Below are positions 42,139 through 51,546 of a stretch of DNA of 64,000 nt, piece by piece. The notes beneath the pieces are model-generated. The model was not told the origin of the DNA and ran no database searches. It worked only from the letters and a program-made list of their open reading frames with translations. Within the stretch, counting starts at the first letter, position 1. Each line of letters opens with the position of its first letter. Origin of the DNA: Balneolaceae bacterium (GTDB lineage: Bacteria; Bacteroidota; Rhodothermia; Balneolales; Balneolaceae); contig CP051242.1 in NCBI GenBank assembly GCA_017795005.1, positions 2,752,976-2,816,975 of the forward strand, written 5' to 3'. A program made the translations under genes and the position numbers.

Positions 42139-44772
42139 CTACTTAATCAAAGTCATTCTTCTTTGCAGTGTGAAATCACCTGCTTGAAGTTGATAGAAGT
42201 AAACGCCTGAAGCCAGATTACGTGCATTAAATTGCACTGTATGTGCTCCAGCTCTCATACGTCCATCGATGAGTGTTGCGACTTTTTGACCCAATAAATT
42301 ATAAACAGTCAATGTTGCGTTACTTGCGGCAGGCAACGTGAAGTTTATATTTGTTGTAGGGTTGAATGGATTCGGATAGTTTTGAGAAAGTTTAAACCCT
42401 TCCGGTCCATTAGGATCGTTTTCATTTGAAACGATAGTAGTAATTTTCAGTAATTGAACGTAATCAATTGAAACCGCTCCTGTAGAAACTACACTGATCA
42501 TATTTGTGCCAGTTGTTGCTATCTCAAACTGACTGGATACAAAATCAAAGCTTTCGCCATCGGCTCCTGAAGCAGATTCTGTAGCAACAGTCGCTCCTCC
42601 TAGGGTAATATCTAAACTTTGAGCGCTTCCATTAATTTGACCAAATACTCTTAATTGATAAGTACCTGCTTCTGCTACTTCAAAACCAAATGTAGTGGAT
42701 CCACCAGACTCACCTAAACTGGCAAGTTTGAAACCACTTGGGCAATAATCGGCTTCTTCTCCTTCCATTCCACAACCTTCAGTAACCAAGGTAGTCACAG
42801 CATCAGGAGCTCGTAATTCAACAACAGCTGCGTCATCTCCTGAGCCTTCAGGGAGGATATCGATTCCCGCAAAGTTCTGGAAACCCCATGAAGATTCTAT
42901 TCTGATTACATTTTCACCCGCAGGTAAAACAAGACCATTGGTGGTTGATGAATGAAGGTCTGCATTGTTAATTCTGGTCCAAACCCAAGCATCAGTAGCC
43001 ATTCCAACATGAGGATTTACTCCTCCGCCCTGACCACCTTCAGCATCCCAAATATATTCACCATAATTCAGGGTATCTTTGATACTGGTACCATTAACAA
43101 TGATTCTTTGACCACGAACACCATTATTTCTCATGTGAGTCCAAACGTTCAAGTCGTAAGTCCCGGCAGATTCGAGATTGAATGTCCATTCGATAGTACC
43201 ATTATCCATATTCCAGTAGGTAAATCCGTCCACGGTAGTAACCTCACCACCAGCAATTGTTGCGTCTTCCGCTTCTGCAATACCTTCAACAGTGATTACT
43301 TTTCTAGGACCAGCTGCTTCTTCAATTGCTGAAACATATGCTTCTTTATTTGCTTTGAAAGTTTCGTAAGCTGAAGGGAACCAGTTCAAATCACCAATAG
43401 GTAATTGATCGGTACCTGCTGCCTGTAAACTTGCATCAGTGTAAGAAAAATCTTCCGGCATTGGCCAGACATTAAGTACAAAATTATCCTGGTCTCTGCC
43501 CGGATCCCATCGATAGTATTCTGTAGTAACACCGTTTCTGATTCCAACAATGTAACTGGTCATTTCAGATAAATTATCAGGATATGTTGAAATAGCCGGA
43601 TATGGAGAAGCTCCATCGTTGATGAAATTCTCCTGTACTTTAATAGTCTCATAAGTATTTACAAAGTACATAGAACTATCTGCGATTAATGGCTGAACTC
43701 GAATACTGTCTGCTCCATATGTCTTGAATGTTGGATCCATCCAATGGGTATTCTTAGCAAAATAAATACGACGACCATCATTAGTACCAAAATCAGATGG
43801 AAGGTCAGCAATACTGAAGAATCCAGTGTACTCTGTTTCTCTATCCGGGTTATTGTATTCAGATGGCTGCTCACCATGCCAGAATGGATTTATGAACACG
43901 TTATTTGTGATATAAGCTTCTTTCCATAAAGCACCTGCGGAAAAGTTTCTACCAATATTTACAAACGTATTGTGGTTTGCACGGAAATATTCGATAGGAA
44001 GTGCTTCAGACTGGAAAGGAGTAAATCCAGTGTTGAAAAATGTGTTGTTTTCGAAAACAACAGTATCAGCACCATTTTCGAAACGCACCCCAATTCCTTC
44101 CCACTGCTGAGTAGGACCGTGATTATTTCTAAATCTGGAATTAGTAACATACATGCTAATTCCATCCGAATTTGGTCCTAAAAAGTGCCAGTCACTTTGA
44201 TCAAAAATTACATTATCAATAGTATAGATAGAATTATTGGCATCTAATTGGATGGGCTCATAGGCACTTGAATTACCCGTATTGTCTTGCCCCATTAACC
44301 AGATATTTCTTAGGGTTACATCAGTGTTAGACCCACTATTTACGATAAGTTGACCTGGTGCATTCCCGTCAATATTAGTGATTCTTTGAATAATTGCAGG
44401 ACCGCAATCTTCAGTGCCATCGCCACAGACATTATCAGCAGGATCAGCCTCATCAGCTGTTTGACCTAAAAGATATAAATGGAAACCATTTGCTGAAATT
44501 GGATCCGTGTTATGGTAAAACCCTCCTCTTTTAAGGACATAAATCCTGTCAGCTCGTTTTCTTTCACCATTTAAGGTATCGTTTAAAACAGTATTTCTAA
44601 GCGCGTTTGGAATTGCCTCGAATGATCTTGGCTCTGCTGGGACTTCCCATTCCACCACACACTCTGCTTCATCTGCCGGACAAACGGTAAAATCCTGTGC
44701 AAAAACGTCACCAGGAAAAGCCATTATGCCTAAAAGCAGAGACAACGTCCAGTATTTGTAGTTTTGTTTCAT
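42139..44772 (-). CDS. T9SS-exported right-handed beta-helix protein with CBM6-like modules
   Basis: An 877-residue protein with signal peptide (ending GDVFAQ). Residues about 50-480 form a parallel beta-helix (repeating GFHLYLLGQ, DVTLRNIWLMGQD, YTIDNVIFDQSDWHF, MYVTNSRFRNNHG, DTVVFENNTFFN, AYITNNVFINP) like those of pectate-lyase or alginate-epimerase folds. Two CBM6/35-like segments follow (VEGIAEAEDATIAGGEV... and FKLASLGESGGSTTFGFEVAEAGTYQLRVFG). The C-terminus (SQNYPNPFNPTTNINF...RRMTLIK) is a T9SS sorting domain. No lyase active site is evident. Being directly downstream of the TonB receptor, it may be a surface glycan-binding or glycan-modifying partner that stands in for SusD. Confidence 0.85.
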   Translation of the reverse strand: MKQNYKYWTLSLLLGIMAFPGDVFAQDFTVCPADEAECVVEWEVPAEPRSFEAIPNALRNTVLNDTLNGERKRADRIYVLKRGGFYHNTDPISANGFHLYLLGQTADEADPADNVCGDGTEDCGPAIIQRITNIDGNAPGQLIVNSGSNTDVTLRNIWLMGQDNTGNSSAYEPIQLDANNSIYTIDNVIFDQSDWHFLGPNSDGISMYVTNSRFRNNHGPTQQWEGIGVRFENGADTVVFENNTFFNTGFTPFQSEALPIEYFRANHNTFVNIGRNFSAGALWKEAYITNNVFINPFWHGEQPSEYNNPDRETEYTGFFSIADLPSDFGTNDGRRIYFAKNTHWMDPTFKTYGADSIRVQPLIADSSMYFVNTYETIKVQENFINDGASPYPAISTYPDNLSEMTSYIVGIRNGVTTEYYRWDPGRDQDNFVLNVWPMPEDFSYTDASLQAAGTDQLPIGDLNWFPSAYETFKANKEAYVSAIEEAAGPRKVITVEGIAEAEDATIAGGEVTTVDGFTYWNMDNGTIEWTFNLESAGTYDLNVWTHMRNNGVRGQRIIVNGTSIKDTLNYGEYIWDAEGGQGGGVNPHVGMATDAWVWTRINNADLHSSTTNGLVLPAGENVIRIESSWGFQNFAGIDILPEGSGDDAAVVELRAPDAVTTLVTEGCGMEGEEADYCPSGFKLASLGESGGSTTFGFEVAEAGTYQLRVFGQINGSAQSLDITLGGATVATESASGADGESFDFVSSQFEIATTGTNMISVVSTGAVSIDYVQLLKITTIVSNENDPNGPEGFKLSQNYPNPFNPTTNINFTLPAASNATLTVYNLLGQKVATLIDGRMRAGAHTVQFNARNLASGVYFYQLQAGDFTLQRRMTLIK

Positions 44773-44845
44773 GTTTATTTCTCCAATTAGAAATTGTAAG
44801 GTTATTAGGTTTATATGATTTCACCAGAATTAATCCGGTAAATTT

Positions 44846-47800
44846 TTAAAAATTGTATCTAAAACCGACATCACCAGTAAAGCCATAATACTCAGTGTAT
44901 GTGGGTCTGTCATTATTATTTGGCCGAGCCTCGAAACTCCGGTCTGCTCTGGAATTCAAGTTGTTCAAATTTAGAAAGACCTCAAGACCTTCAATTAATT
45001 TTTGTCGGGCAGTTAAATCCAATCTGAAATAATCACCTGTATATGTGCTCTGAACTGTTTGTTGCGCATTCACACTAATAGTTATGTCACTTTGGTATAA
45101 ACCTGAAAGCTTGATTGAAAAGCCCTTGTAGTCATATCCTATTGTCACGTTTGCTATAGTACCGGGTTGGTCCTGAATACGGTCTGTAAAGGTTGTATCT
45201 TTGATCGTCTGAAAGTATGTTCGTGGACGTAGTGTCTTTACTGAGTCACTATCTACGATCTCATACCTTAAGTAATCTGTTTCTGAGTCAATAAGTGTTA
45301 GATTTGCACTAAAAACTAACCCTTTCAAAAATGACGGCAAATACCAGAATGAAGTTTGCCAGTCTATTTCAATTCCGGTGTATTTTGATTCAAATGGACT
45401 GTTCCAAAAAGTACCTCCGGATGGAGAAGTACTGTACCAACTTTCAGGGATGTTAGCTCCTGCTGGGGGAGTAACTCCAAGAGCAAGAAAATCAGGACTA
45501 ATATTAAATTGACGGTAGTATATTAAATCTTCAATATTTTTATGAAATCCTGATACCGTTAAAAGTCCTAGTTTATTTTCATAAAATGAAATAGAGGCAT
45601 CATAATTGGTAGAAACTGCAGGCTTTAATAAGGTATTTGCCGCCTGATAATTTTGCCTCATATTAGTCAGTTGGGTGTTTGGGGCATACTGAATAAAATC
45701 CGGTCTAGTCAATGTTTCAGTTCTTGCAAGTCTAATTTTAATCCAGTCCACTGGCTCATATTGCAAATGCACCATCGGTAAAAAGAAGCTATGGTTTCTT
45801 TTTACTGTTAGAGGTGTTAGTTCTTGAGGCGGAGCTTCAACAAGTCCCGATGTTTGTTGTATAAAGCTTTGTCCATTGTATTTAGAATATTCTCTTTCAT
45901 ATCTGAAACCAGGGATAAAAGTTATTTTATTGCCAAAATTTATCTCTGCCATTACGTAACCCGCCTGATAACGCTCAACCCCATCATAATCACTACCTAT
46001 TGAGCCAATTGAGTATTCTCTTAAAAGTGGAAATCCGCATTCATCACTTTGAGCTGCGGCTGCTAAATCGCGTAGTACATCATCTCTTGGAATAAATCCA
46101 AGATTATATTCCCCATCTAAAAAATTTGATCGTGTATATTGACTATCTAAGACATAAGAAATAGGAATGTTTTCTTCTCTCTCCACAGACATTATAGAGT
46201 CAGCATTAATGGTTGTCATCAAATCTGTAGCGCATTTTAGCACAGATCTTGATCCACCATACTGTAGACCACCTCTACCGTATTGGTTTTGATCATTGAA
46301 TCGATCAAGCCACCTAAATTTTGTCCCCGTTTTTATTGTACCTAAAATGGATTCATTTATCTGAAATGGAAATTCTAAATTTAACTGAGCAGAATAAGTA
46401 TTTTCTTCTCTTTCATTCTCAAAAATGAAAAATTGACTTAAACTAGTTAACGAAGAATCATTAGTGGCTCCCTGAAGAATGAAATCTGGTGACAATGTAT
46501 CTGCAACCGTAGGATCAAATCTATCTGAAGGGAAAACAAAAGCCCCACCTTCTCTAGAGAATTGCCATTGTAAATTATTTGGAGATTCTGATCTGGATCT
46601 TGTCCCCGAAACACTCCCATCAACTACTACAAACCCAAAATCCTGTTCGAATCCTAAAGAACCTGTATAAATAGATGTTTTATCTTTGAATAAATCAACC
46701 TGATAATAATGCCTGTTTGCTCCACCATTCATATCATTAATTCGAAAAGCACCTTCATTATTCAATTCAGTGAAGAATCCATTTGCGGTTATCTTTCCAG
46801 TATTAGATAGTTTATAATCAAGAAACATACTTCCACCAAACCTTCCCCTTACTACTGCATCTTCTCTGAGGTTTACTGAATTTGGAGTAGTTAAAAATTC
46901 TAACCCTCCATCTTCTGTTGTTCTGCTTGTTAATATGTATCCTGCTGAAAATTTATCAGCAGTTCTATCATATTCATCTGTATTTACACTTGCGATTACT
47001 CCCAATTTATTGTTCAAAAAACGGGAACTCCCACCTATACTAAAACGATAATTTCCATAGTAATCCTGTACCTGATTATATCCTCCTTGTGCAGAAACAT
47101 TAAAAGTCGGGTCTTCTGGAGCTTCACGTAATCGCAAGTCAATAGAACCTCCCAAAGCATCTGCATCCATATCTGGGGTGTTTGCCTTTTTTACTTCAAT
47201 TCCGTCAAGCATATTGGAAGAGATCAACGACAAATCCACACTACGATCATTAGCATCAGTAGAAGGCAAGCGTACTCCATTAACTGTAACCGCATTGTAT
47301 TTTGGGGATAATCCACGTATTGCAACTTTTGTTGCTTCTCCACCTGAACGCTGAATAGAAACGCCGGGTAATCGCCCAATAGACTCTGCGGCATTAACAT
47401 CCGGTAACTCCTTTATTCTATCACCGGAAACAATATTGGATATTGTATTGGACTGAAGCTGCTGATTTATTGCTGCAACCTGCCCCCTTGCCTGAGCTGT
47501 TATTGTTACTTCATCCCCTTCAACTCCTTCCCATTCTAATACTACTTCCAGCTCTATTATCTGACCGTCAACAATTTCTACATCAATTTCTTTTGCCTGA
47601 AAACCGAGATATGATACCACTAAGGTCTGGAAACCAGCTTCAATCCCTCGTATTAAAAAAGCTCCATCAACATCAGTCGCTACACCCTTCAAAGTACCTT
47701 TCACTACTACATTGGCACCAATAAGTGGTTCATCACTTCCAACTTCTTTTACTACTCCCCTTACCCCACCATCTAACACATTATTTTTACCCTTTCCAGA

Positions 47801-47941
47801 AAGAAGCGCTTCCACTCCAGAAAGAAGCGCTTCCACATTTTCGTTTAAAAAAACACCTGAAAAATTTGGTGCTGCATTTGAATTTGTAACTGATAAGGAT
47901 AGGACAAGGATCAAGAATGAAAGACTGTATCTGTATATCAT
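44846..47941 (-). CDS. TonB-dependent outer-membrane receptor
   Basis: A 1031-residue receptor with signal peptide (SLSVTNSNA). It has an N-terminal carboxypeptidase-regulatory-like domain (GGVRGVVKEVGSDEPLIGANVVVKGTLKGVATDVDGAF), a plug (NTISNIVSGDRIKELPDVNAAESIGRLPGVSIQRSGGEATKVAIRGLSPKYNAVTVNG) and a 22-strand barrel ending VGFRYNF, with the C-terminal Phe needed for BAM. The plug matches the receptors named for sucrose/chitin-oligosaccharide uptake rather than the SusC type, and no susD lies nearby. It should import manno-oligosaccharides using the proton gradient. It is divergent from the ROK regulator, with an operator-like palindrome between them. Confidence 0.94.
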   Translation of the reverse strand: MIYRYSLSFLILVLSLSVTNSNAAPNFSGVFLNENVEALLSGVEALLSGKGKNNVLDGGVRGVVKEVGSDEPLIGANVVVKGTLKGVATDVDGAFLIRGIEAGFQTLVVSYLGFQAKEIDVEIVDGQIIELEVVLEWEGVEGDEVTITAQARGQVAAINQQLQSNTISNIVSGDRIKELPDVNAAESIGRLPGVSIQRSGGEATKVAIRGLSPKYNAVTVNGVRLPSTDANDRSVDLSLISSNMLDGIEVKKANTPDMDADALGGSIDLRLREAPEDPTFNVSAQGGYNQVQDYYGNYRFSIGGSSRFLNNKLGVIASVNTDEYDRTADKFSAGYILTSRTTEDGGLEFLTTPNSVNLREDAVVRGRFGGSMFLDYKLSNTGKITANGFFTELNNEGAFRINDMNGGANRHYYQVDLFKDKTSIYTGSLGFEQDFGFVVVDGSVSGTRSRSESPNNLQWQFSREGGAFVFPSDRFDPTVADTLSPDFILQGATNDSSLTSLSQFFIFENEREENTYSAQLNLEFPFQINESILGTIKTGTKFRWLDRFNDQNQYGRGGLQYGGSRSVLKCATDLMTTINADSIMSVEREENIPISYVLDSQYTRSNFLDGEYNLGFIPRDDVLRDLAAAAQSDECGFPLLREYSIGSIGSDYDGVERYQAGYVMAEINFGNKITFIPGFRYEREYSKYNGQSFIQQTSGLVEAPPQELTPLTVKRNHSFFLPMVHLQYEPVDWIKIRLARTETLTRPDFIQYAPNTQLTNMRQNYQAANTLLKPAVSTNYDASISFYENKLGLLTVSGFHKNIEDLIYYRQFNISPDFLALGVTPPAGANIPESWYSTSPSGGTFWNSPFESKYTGIEIDWQTSFWYLPSFLKGLVFSANLTLIDSETDYLRYEIVDSDSVKTLRPRTYFQTIKDTTFTDRIQDQPGTIANVTIGYDYKGFSIKLSGLYQSDITISVNAQQTVQSTYTGDYFRLDLTARQKLIEGLEVFLNLNNLNSRADRSFEARPNNNDRPTYTEYYGFTGDVGFRYNF
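47795..47836. repeat. Perfect 21-bp tandem duplication in receptor 5' end
   Basis: Two identical adjacent copies (47795-47815 and 47816-47836) each contain the palindrome GAAGCGCTTC. In the protein this gives VEALLSG twice, just before the regulatory-like domain. The perfect identity implies a recent or slippage-prone event that keeps the frame. Confidence 0.85.
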
Positions 47942-48040
47942 ATGTTGAATTATTTACTTGGGACGGCTTAAGCCTTTTTTTGATTAACCAAACAACATTT
48001 TTCACAACGTAAAACCAGTAATCTGGTCTTCATCGAAAGA

Positions 48041-48061
48041 TTAATCAATTCATTTGATTAA
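48041..48061. promoter_or_regulatory. Operator-like palindrome between TonB receptor and ROK gene
   Basis: TTAATCAA (48041-48048), spacer TTCAT, TTGATTAA (48054-48061) is a perfect 8-bp inverted repeat. It lies 100 bases upstream of the receptor start and 160 bases upstream of the ROK start. The same 8-5-8 pattern is found at 59188-59208 and, imperfectly, at 50841-50861. It is the best candidate for the ROK protein's binding site. Confidence 0.7.
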
Positions 48062-48100
48062 ACCAAAAAATAGTTTTGATTTATTTTAAGTACACTTTTT

Positions 48101-48136
48101 ATTGATTTATGGTGCTTTTATACACAATAAATCAAT
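48101..48136. promoter_or_regulatory. Second inverted repeat upstream of ROK gene
   Basis: ATTGATTTAT (48101-48110) and ATAAATCAAT (48127-48136) are perfect 10-bp inverted arms 16 bases apart, each containing a TTGAT half-site like that of the main palindrome. It may be an extra operator or autoregulatory site 85-120 bases before the ROK start codon. Confidence 0.5.
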
Positions 48137-48220
48137 TAAGTAGAGTAATTATGGATTTAAGCGTACCATTTTCTCTAAAAAAAATGATTACATTAGGTCG
48201 AATTTTATGGAGCTTAATCT

Positions 48221-49426
48221 ATGTTGACGGGTACAAATCTTACTTATACTAAAGCCTACAATTTCAGAATTGTATTTGAGACAATCAGACTACATGGACC
48301 CATTTCAAGAGCGGACATTGCAAGGAGAACGAATTTAACTGCCCAAACAGTCTCCAATATTGTGAACCGACTTCTTGAGCGTAAGTTTGTTAAGGAAGGT
48401 CGAAAACTCCAAAAAAAGCGAGGAGCTCCATCAACTACTTTAGAAGTAAATCCATCAGGTGCCTACTCGGTTGGGCTAGATTTTAACAGAGACCATTTAA
48501 CCGGTATTTTAGTCGATCTGGCAGGGGCTGTTAAAACTAAAATCTTTTATGAAATTGATTCCCCTTCTCCCAAAAAAGGTATTGAGTTAATGGTTTCCAC
48601 TATCAATCAGCTCACCTCTTCCGATGAAGTTAAATCTGCTTATTTTTGCGGGGTAGGTATTGGACTCCCGGGACCTCTTGAAATCAATAAGAATAATGAA
48701 GTTAGCAATACCATTAATCCAAAGGCGTTCCCAAAGTGGAAACACGTACCTGTAGGAGACTTACTTGCTGAACATGTTGATTCCCCAATTTTTATTGAAA
48801 ACAATGCATCAGCAGCTACCATTGGAGAGCGTTGGTATGGTGCCGGGAAAAATATCTCGAATTTTGTTTATGCTTTTTTTGGAGCAGGACTAGGGGGCGG
48901 ACTTGTGTTAAATGGAAACCTGTACGAAGGGCATAATCAGAATGCAGGTGAATTCGGTTATTTCCCATTTCTCTCTGATAAAAGCCCTTTGAGTTATTCC
49001 GAACAGCCTCATATTGGTGAACATTTTAACCTCAATGAACTTTATGGCTGGCTTAGAGAAGATGATATTATTGTAAACCGTCCTGAGGATCTCGGAAATC
49101 TATTTCTTGAAAAAAATAAGAGATTTATGGAGTGGCTTGATTTAGCTAAAAGATATCTGGCTTCTGCATTTATGTTTACAGAGTATCTTATTGATATTGA
49201 AGTAATCATCCTTGGAGGGAGACTTCCTCATGTTATTATCGAAGATATTGCAAAAGATATACCTGAATTAATTAGTGAGTTAAGGAGTGAAGTAAAAACC
49301 TCAGGTCCAAGGTTTGTATGCGGAACTGCAGGTGTTGATGCAGCGGCTTTAGGTGCTGCCATTCTGCCAATGTTTGATCTTTTTTCCGTCACAAAAGATG
49401 TATTACTAAAAAATGGAACCAATTAA
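48221..49426 (+). CDS. ROK-family transcriptional regulator
   Basis: A 401-residue protein. The N-terminal winged helix (NFRIVFETIRLHGPISRADIARRTNLTAQTVSNIVNRLLERKFV, about 12-58) is followed by a sugar-kinase-like ROK domain (SVGLDFNRDHLTGILVDLAG, GVGIGLPGP, FIENNASAATIGERWYG, FFGAGLGGGLVLNG, NAGEFGYF). The ROK Cys-rich zinc motif after GEFG is absent, and the usual catalytic NDA is NNA, so it should sense but not phosphorylate sugar. Such XylR/NagC-like proteins usually repress, and are released by a sugar ligand. It is divergent from the receptor and convergent with GH1, overlapping it by 4 bases. Confidence 0.9.
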   Translation: MLTGTNLTYTKAYNFRIVFETIRLHGPISRADIARRTNLTAQTVSNIVNRLLERKFVKEGRKLQKKRGAPSTTLEVNPSGAYSVGLDFNRDHLTGILVDLAGAVKTKIFYEIDSPSPKKGIELMVSTINQLTSSDEVKSAYFCGVGIGLPGPLEINKNNEVSNTINPKAFPKWKHVPVGDLLAEHVDSPIFIENNASAATIGERWYGAGKNISNFVYAFFGAGLGGGLVLNGNLYEGHNQNAGEFGYFPFLSDKSPLSYSEQPHIGEHFNLNELYGWLREDDIIVNRPEDLGNLFLEKNKRFMEWLDLAKRYLASAFMFTEYLIDIEVIILGGRLPHVIIEDIAKDIPELISELRSEVKTSGPRFVCGTAGVDAAALGAAILPMFDLFSVTKDVLLKNGTN

Positions 49427-50799
49427 CTGGATTGTTCTGCCAGGAACTTTTTGAACCACTTAGCTGAAGCTTTAGGTATCCTTTCGAGAGTTTCAAAATC
49501 GACATAATAGATTCCAAAACGTTTACTATAACCTGAATTCCATTCGAAATTATCCAGAAAAGACCATGCGAAGTATCCTTTAAGATTTACCCCTTCTGAA
49601 ATAGCTTCTTCACAAGCAGCTAAATAGGTCCTGAAATATTCTACTCTTTCTGAATCATTGATCTGACCATCTACGACTTCGTCATCATAAGCGCAACCAT
49701 TTTCCGTGATATAGATTTCAGGATTATCATACCGATCAGCAATCCACTTCAGCAACTTCTTACAGCCCCAGGGAACCACTGCCCAGTTCATCTTTGTAAG
49801 TTTCCAATCTTTTTTAACCGAAAGAGAAACTCCCTGATCTTTTGAAATTCCCCCATTTCCATGAACATCTTCATTTTCATCGACACTATCGGTATGAGCT
49901 GCATTCATGGTGGTGTAATGATTCAACCCAAAAAAGTCAGAACTACCTTTAAGCAATTCTTTCTCTTTCTCTGAAAATCTTGGGAGCTTATCTCCTATTC
50001 GCTCTTTCATTACTTCCGGGTAATCTCCGAAATAGACGGGATCTGCAAACCAGCCGAGGAAGAACTCTAATGCACGTTGAGCCGCCTCAATATCAGCTTG
50101 GGAGTTCGTAAGCGACTCCCTCCAATCACAGTTATTCGTTATCCCAATTTTACCATCTTGTGAAGAATATCTAGACTTATAATGATTAACCGTTTTAGCA
50201 TGAGCTAATAAAAGATTATGGGCGACCTGATAAGGTTCTACCTCAGAAACTCTTCCAGGGGCAAATACTCCATGACCATGACTTAAGATAGCAACTACCC
50301 ATGGTTCATTTAAAGTAATCCAGTGTTTAACCCGATCTCCGAATCGATTGAAACAAACATCTGCATATTCCACAAAATAATCTATAATTGATTCACCCAA
50401 CCAGCCATCATCTTCTAATTGAAGTGCGAGCGGCAAGTCCCAGTGATATAAAGTTACCCAGGGTGTGATGTCGTTTTTTATTAGTTCATCAATAATTTCG
50501 TTGTAGAACCTAACTCCCTCTTCATTAACTGCACCTTTACCTTCCGGCATAATCCTTGACCAGGATATCGACAATCGATAAGAGTTAACTCCAAGCTCTT
50601 TTAACAGTTTGATATCATCTTTAAATCTGTGGAAATGATCACAGGCAACATTACCGGTATCCCCATTCTTAATTTTACCCGGAATAGTACAGAATGAATC
50701 CCAGATTGAAGGACCCTTCCCATTTTCCAAATACCCACCCTCTATTTGATAGGCAGAAGTAGCCGTACCCCAAACAAAGTCTTTTCCAAATTTTCCCAT
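49423..50799 (-). CDS. GH1 beta-glucosidase
   Basis: A 458-residue cytoplasmic enzyme. GH1 signatures: FVWGTATSAYQIEGG at the N-terminus, YRLSISWSRIMPEG, TLNEPW with acid/base Glu165, ITENGCAYDDE with nucleophile Glu366, and GYFAWSFLDNFEWNSGYSKRFG near the end. It hydrolyses terminal beta-linked glucose, or related hexoses, from cellobiose-, laminaribiose- or mannosyl-type oligosaccharides. An imperfect copy of the ROK operator lies 42 bases upstream of the start, so it is probably coregulated with the mannan locus and may process glucomannan-derived disaccharides. Confidence 0.95.
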   Translation of the reverse strand: MGKFGKDFVWGTATSAYQIEGGYLENGKGPSIWDSFCTIPGKIKNGDTGNVACDHFHRFKDDIKLLKELGVNSYRLSISWSRIMPEGKGAVNEEGVRFYNEIIDELIKNDITPWVTLYHWDLPLALQLEDDGWLGESIIDYFVEYADVCFNRFGDRVKHWITLNEPWVVAILSHGHGVFAPGRVSEVEPYQVAHNLLLAHAKTVNHYKSRYSSQDGKIGITNNCDWRESLTNSQADIEAAQRALEFFLGWFADPVYFGDYPEVMKERIGDKLPRFSEKEKELLKGSSDFFGLNHYTTMNAAHTDSVDENEDVHGNGGISKDQGVSLSVKKDWKLTKMNWAVVPWGCKKLLKWIADRYDNPEIYITENGCAYDDEVVDGQINDSERVEYFRTYLAACEEAISEGVNLKGYFAWSFLDNFEWNSGYSKRFGIYYVDFETLERIPKASAKWFKKFLAEQSS

Positions 50800-50840
50800 A
50801 TCCGCCTTAAAAAATGATTCCTTTTTCCCTAAGGTAGTAT

Positions 50841-50861
50841 TTTGTCAAATGAATTGACTAA
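50841..50861. promoter_or_regulatory. Imperfect ROK-type operator upstream of GH1
   Basis: On the minus strand this reads TTAGTCAA-TTCAT-TTGACAAA. It has the same 8-5-8 layout and identical spacer as the palindrome at 48041-48061, with three base changes in 21. Position 42-62 bases upstream of the GH1 start is typical for a repressor site. Confidence 0.55.
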
Positions 50862-51334
50862 TTTATTTTTTTGGTATTGAAATCTAAGAAATCAGATCTG
50901 GCTTTTTCAAAAAAAACTAGGTCTTTAATTGATGTTCCGCCTTTTTTGTTAATATTTCTCCGATGTTTTTTTAAAGACCAAGCTATTCTCACAACTACAG
51001 TCAGAGAAATTATTTGAACAACCATAAAAAATAAGTCATCAAGATCGGCATTTGGAAGAGTACTTAACAACCCTAGTAAAGCTATAATTGCAGCAAAAGT
51101 ATTTGCCCATTTGTTTGGCATGGGTTTTAATATTCTTGATAATACAATCATTAATAACGGAATTTCTGCTACTATACCAAATACTAACATAGCTTCTTCG
51201 GATATACTCATTTCCATCATTTCCTGTATGTATCCGATATGGAGAAATTGGTGTAAGTCTCTGATAATCATATTCAACAAAATGAAAACCCACATAGTTG
51301 AAAGAAGAACAGGTTTTTTTATTGATTCTAACAT
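50858..51334 (-). CDS. Four-helix membrane protein, DUF6326-like
   Basis: A 158-residue protein with four hydrophobic helices (VLLSTMWVFILLNMIIRDL; EEAMLVFGIVAEIPLLMIVLSRIL; WANTFAAIIALLGLLSTL; LFFMVVQIISLTVVVRIAWSL) followed by a basic cytoplasmic tail. Length and layout resemble the DUF6326 family of unknown function; I cannot confirm membership. Its start overlaps the end of the preceding small gene, so the two are probably translated together. Its 3' end overlaps the operator-like site of the GH1 gene. Confidence 0.7.
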   Translation of the reverse strand: MLESIKKPVLLSTMWVFILLNMIIRDLHQFLHIGYIQEMMEMSISEEAMLVFGIVAEIPLLMIVLSRILKPMPNKWANTFAAIIALLGLLSTLPNADLDDLFFMVVQIISLTVVVRIAWSLKKHRRNINKKGGTSIKDLVFFEKARSDFLDFNTKKIN

Positions 51335-51546
51335 GTTACTACCTCTAAATCTAAATTATATAAATCTATAAGAGACGTAATTTTTGTTGAGTCAATATTG
51401 TCCTGAGCTTCAACTTTTAGTTTTTCGCTGGTTGAATCAGAAACAAGATGCCAGTTCTTTACTTCAGGTACTCTGGATATCAGTAAGACCAGGAATTTTA
51501 ATTCTGAATTATTTTCAGTCAGACTTTTTATGAAAAATACATTCAT
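51328..51546 (-). CDS. Small HMA-fold-like protein of unknown function
   Basis: The frame opens at 51576 but the ATG at 51546 (MNVFFIKSLTENNSEL) is the likely start, giving 72 residues. The sequence LISRVPEVKNWHLVSDSTSEKLKVEAQDNIDSTKITSLIDLYNLDLEVV follows the beta-alpha-beta pattern of small Bacteroidota HMA-like proteins (EVKNW...LKVE...), but the metal-binding Cys pair is absent. It overlaps the membrane protein gene by 7 bases and lies 67 bases downstream of the Crp/Fnr gene, all in one direction. Role unknown. Confidence 0.55.
   Translation of the reverse strand: MNVFFIKSLTENNSELKFLVLLISRVPEVKNWHLVSDSTSEKLKVEAQDNIDSTKITSLIDLYNLDLEVVTC

Noticed and set aside
42127-42150. TTGACTAA...TTAATCAA pair near the end of the beta-helix gene
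   Set aside because: Spacing is 6 rather than 5, and the second half is the coding end of the conserved T9SS LIK-stop sequence, so it is unlikely to be a ROK operator.
44846-47941. SusC/SusD pair
   Set aside because: No SusD-like lipoprotein follows the receptor; the next gene is a T9SS beta-helix protein, and the receptor plug is not of the SusC type.
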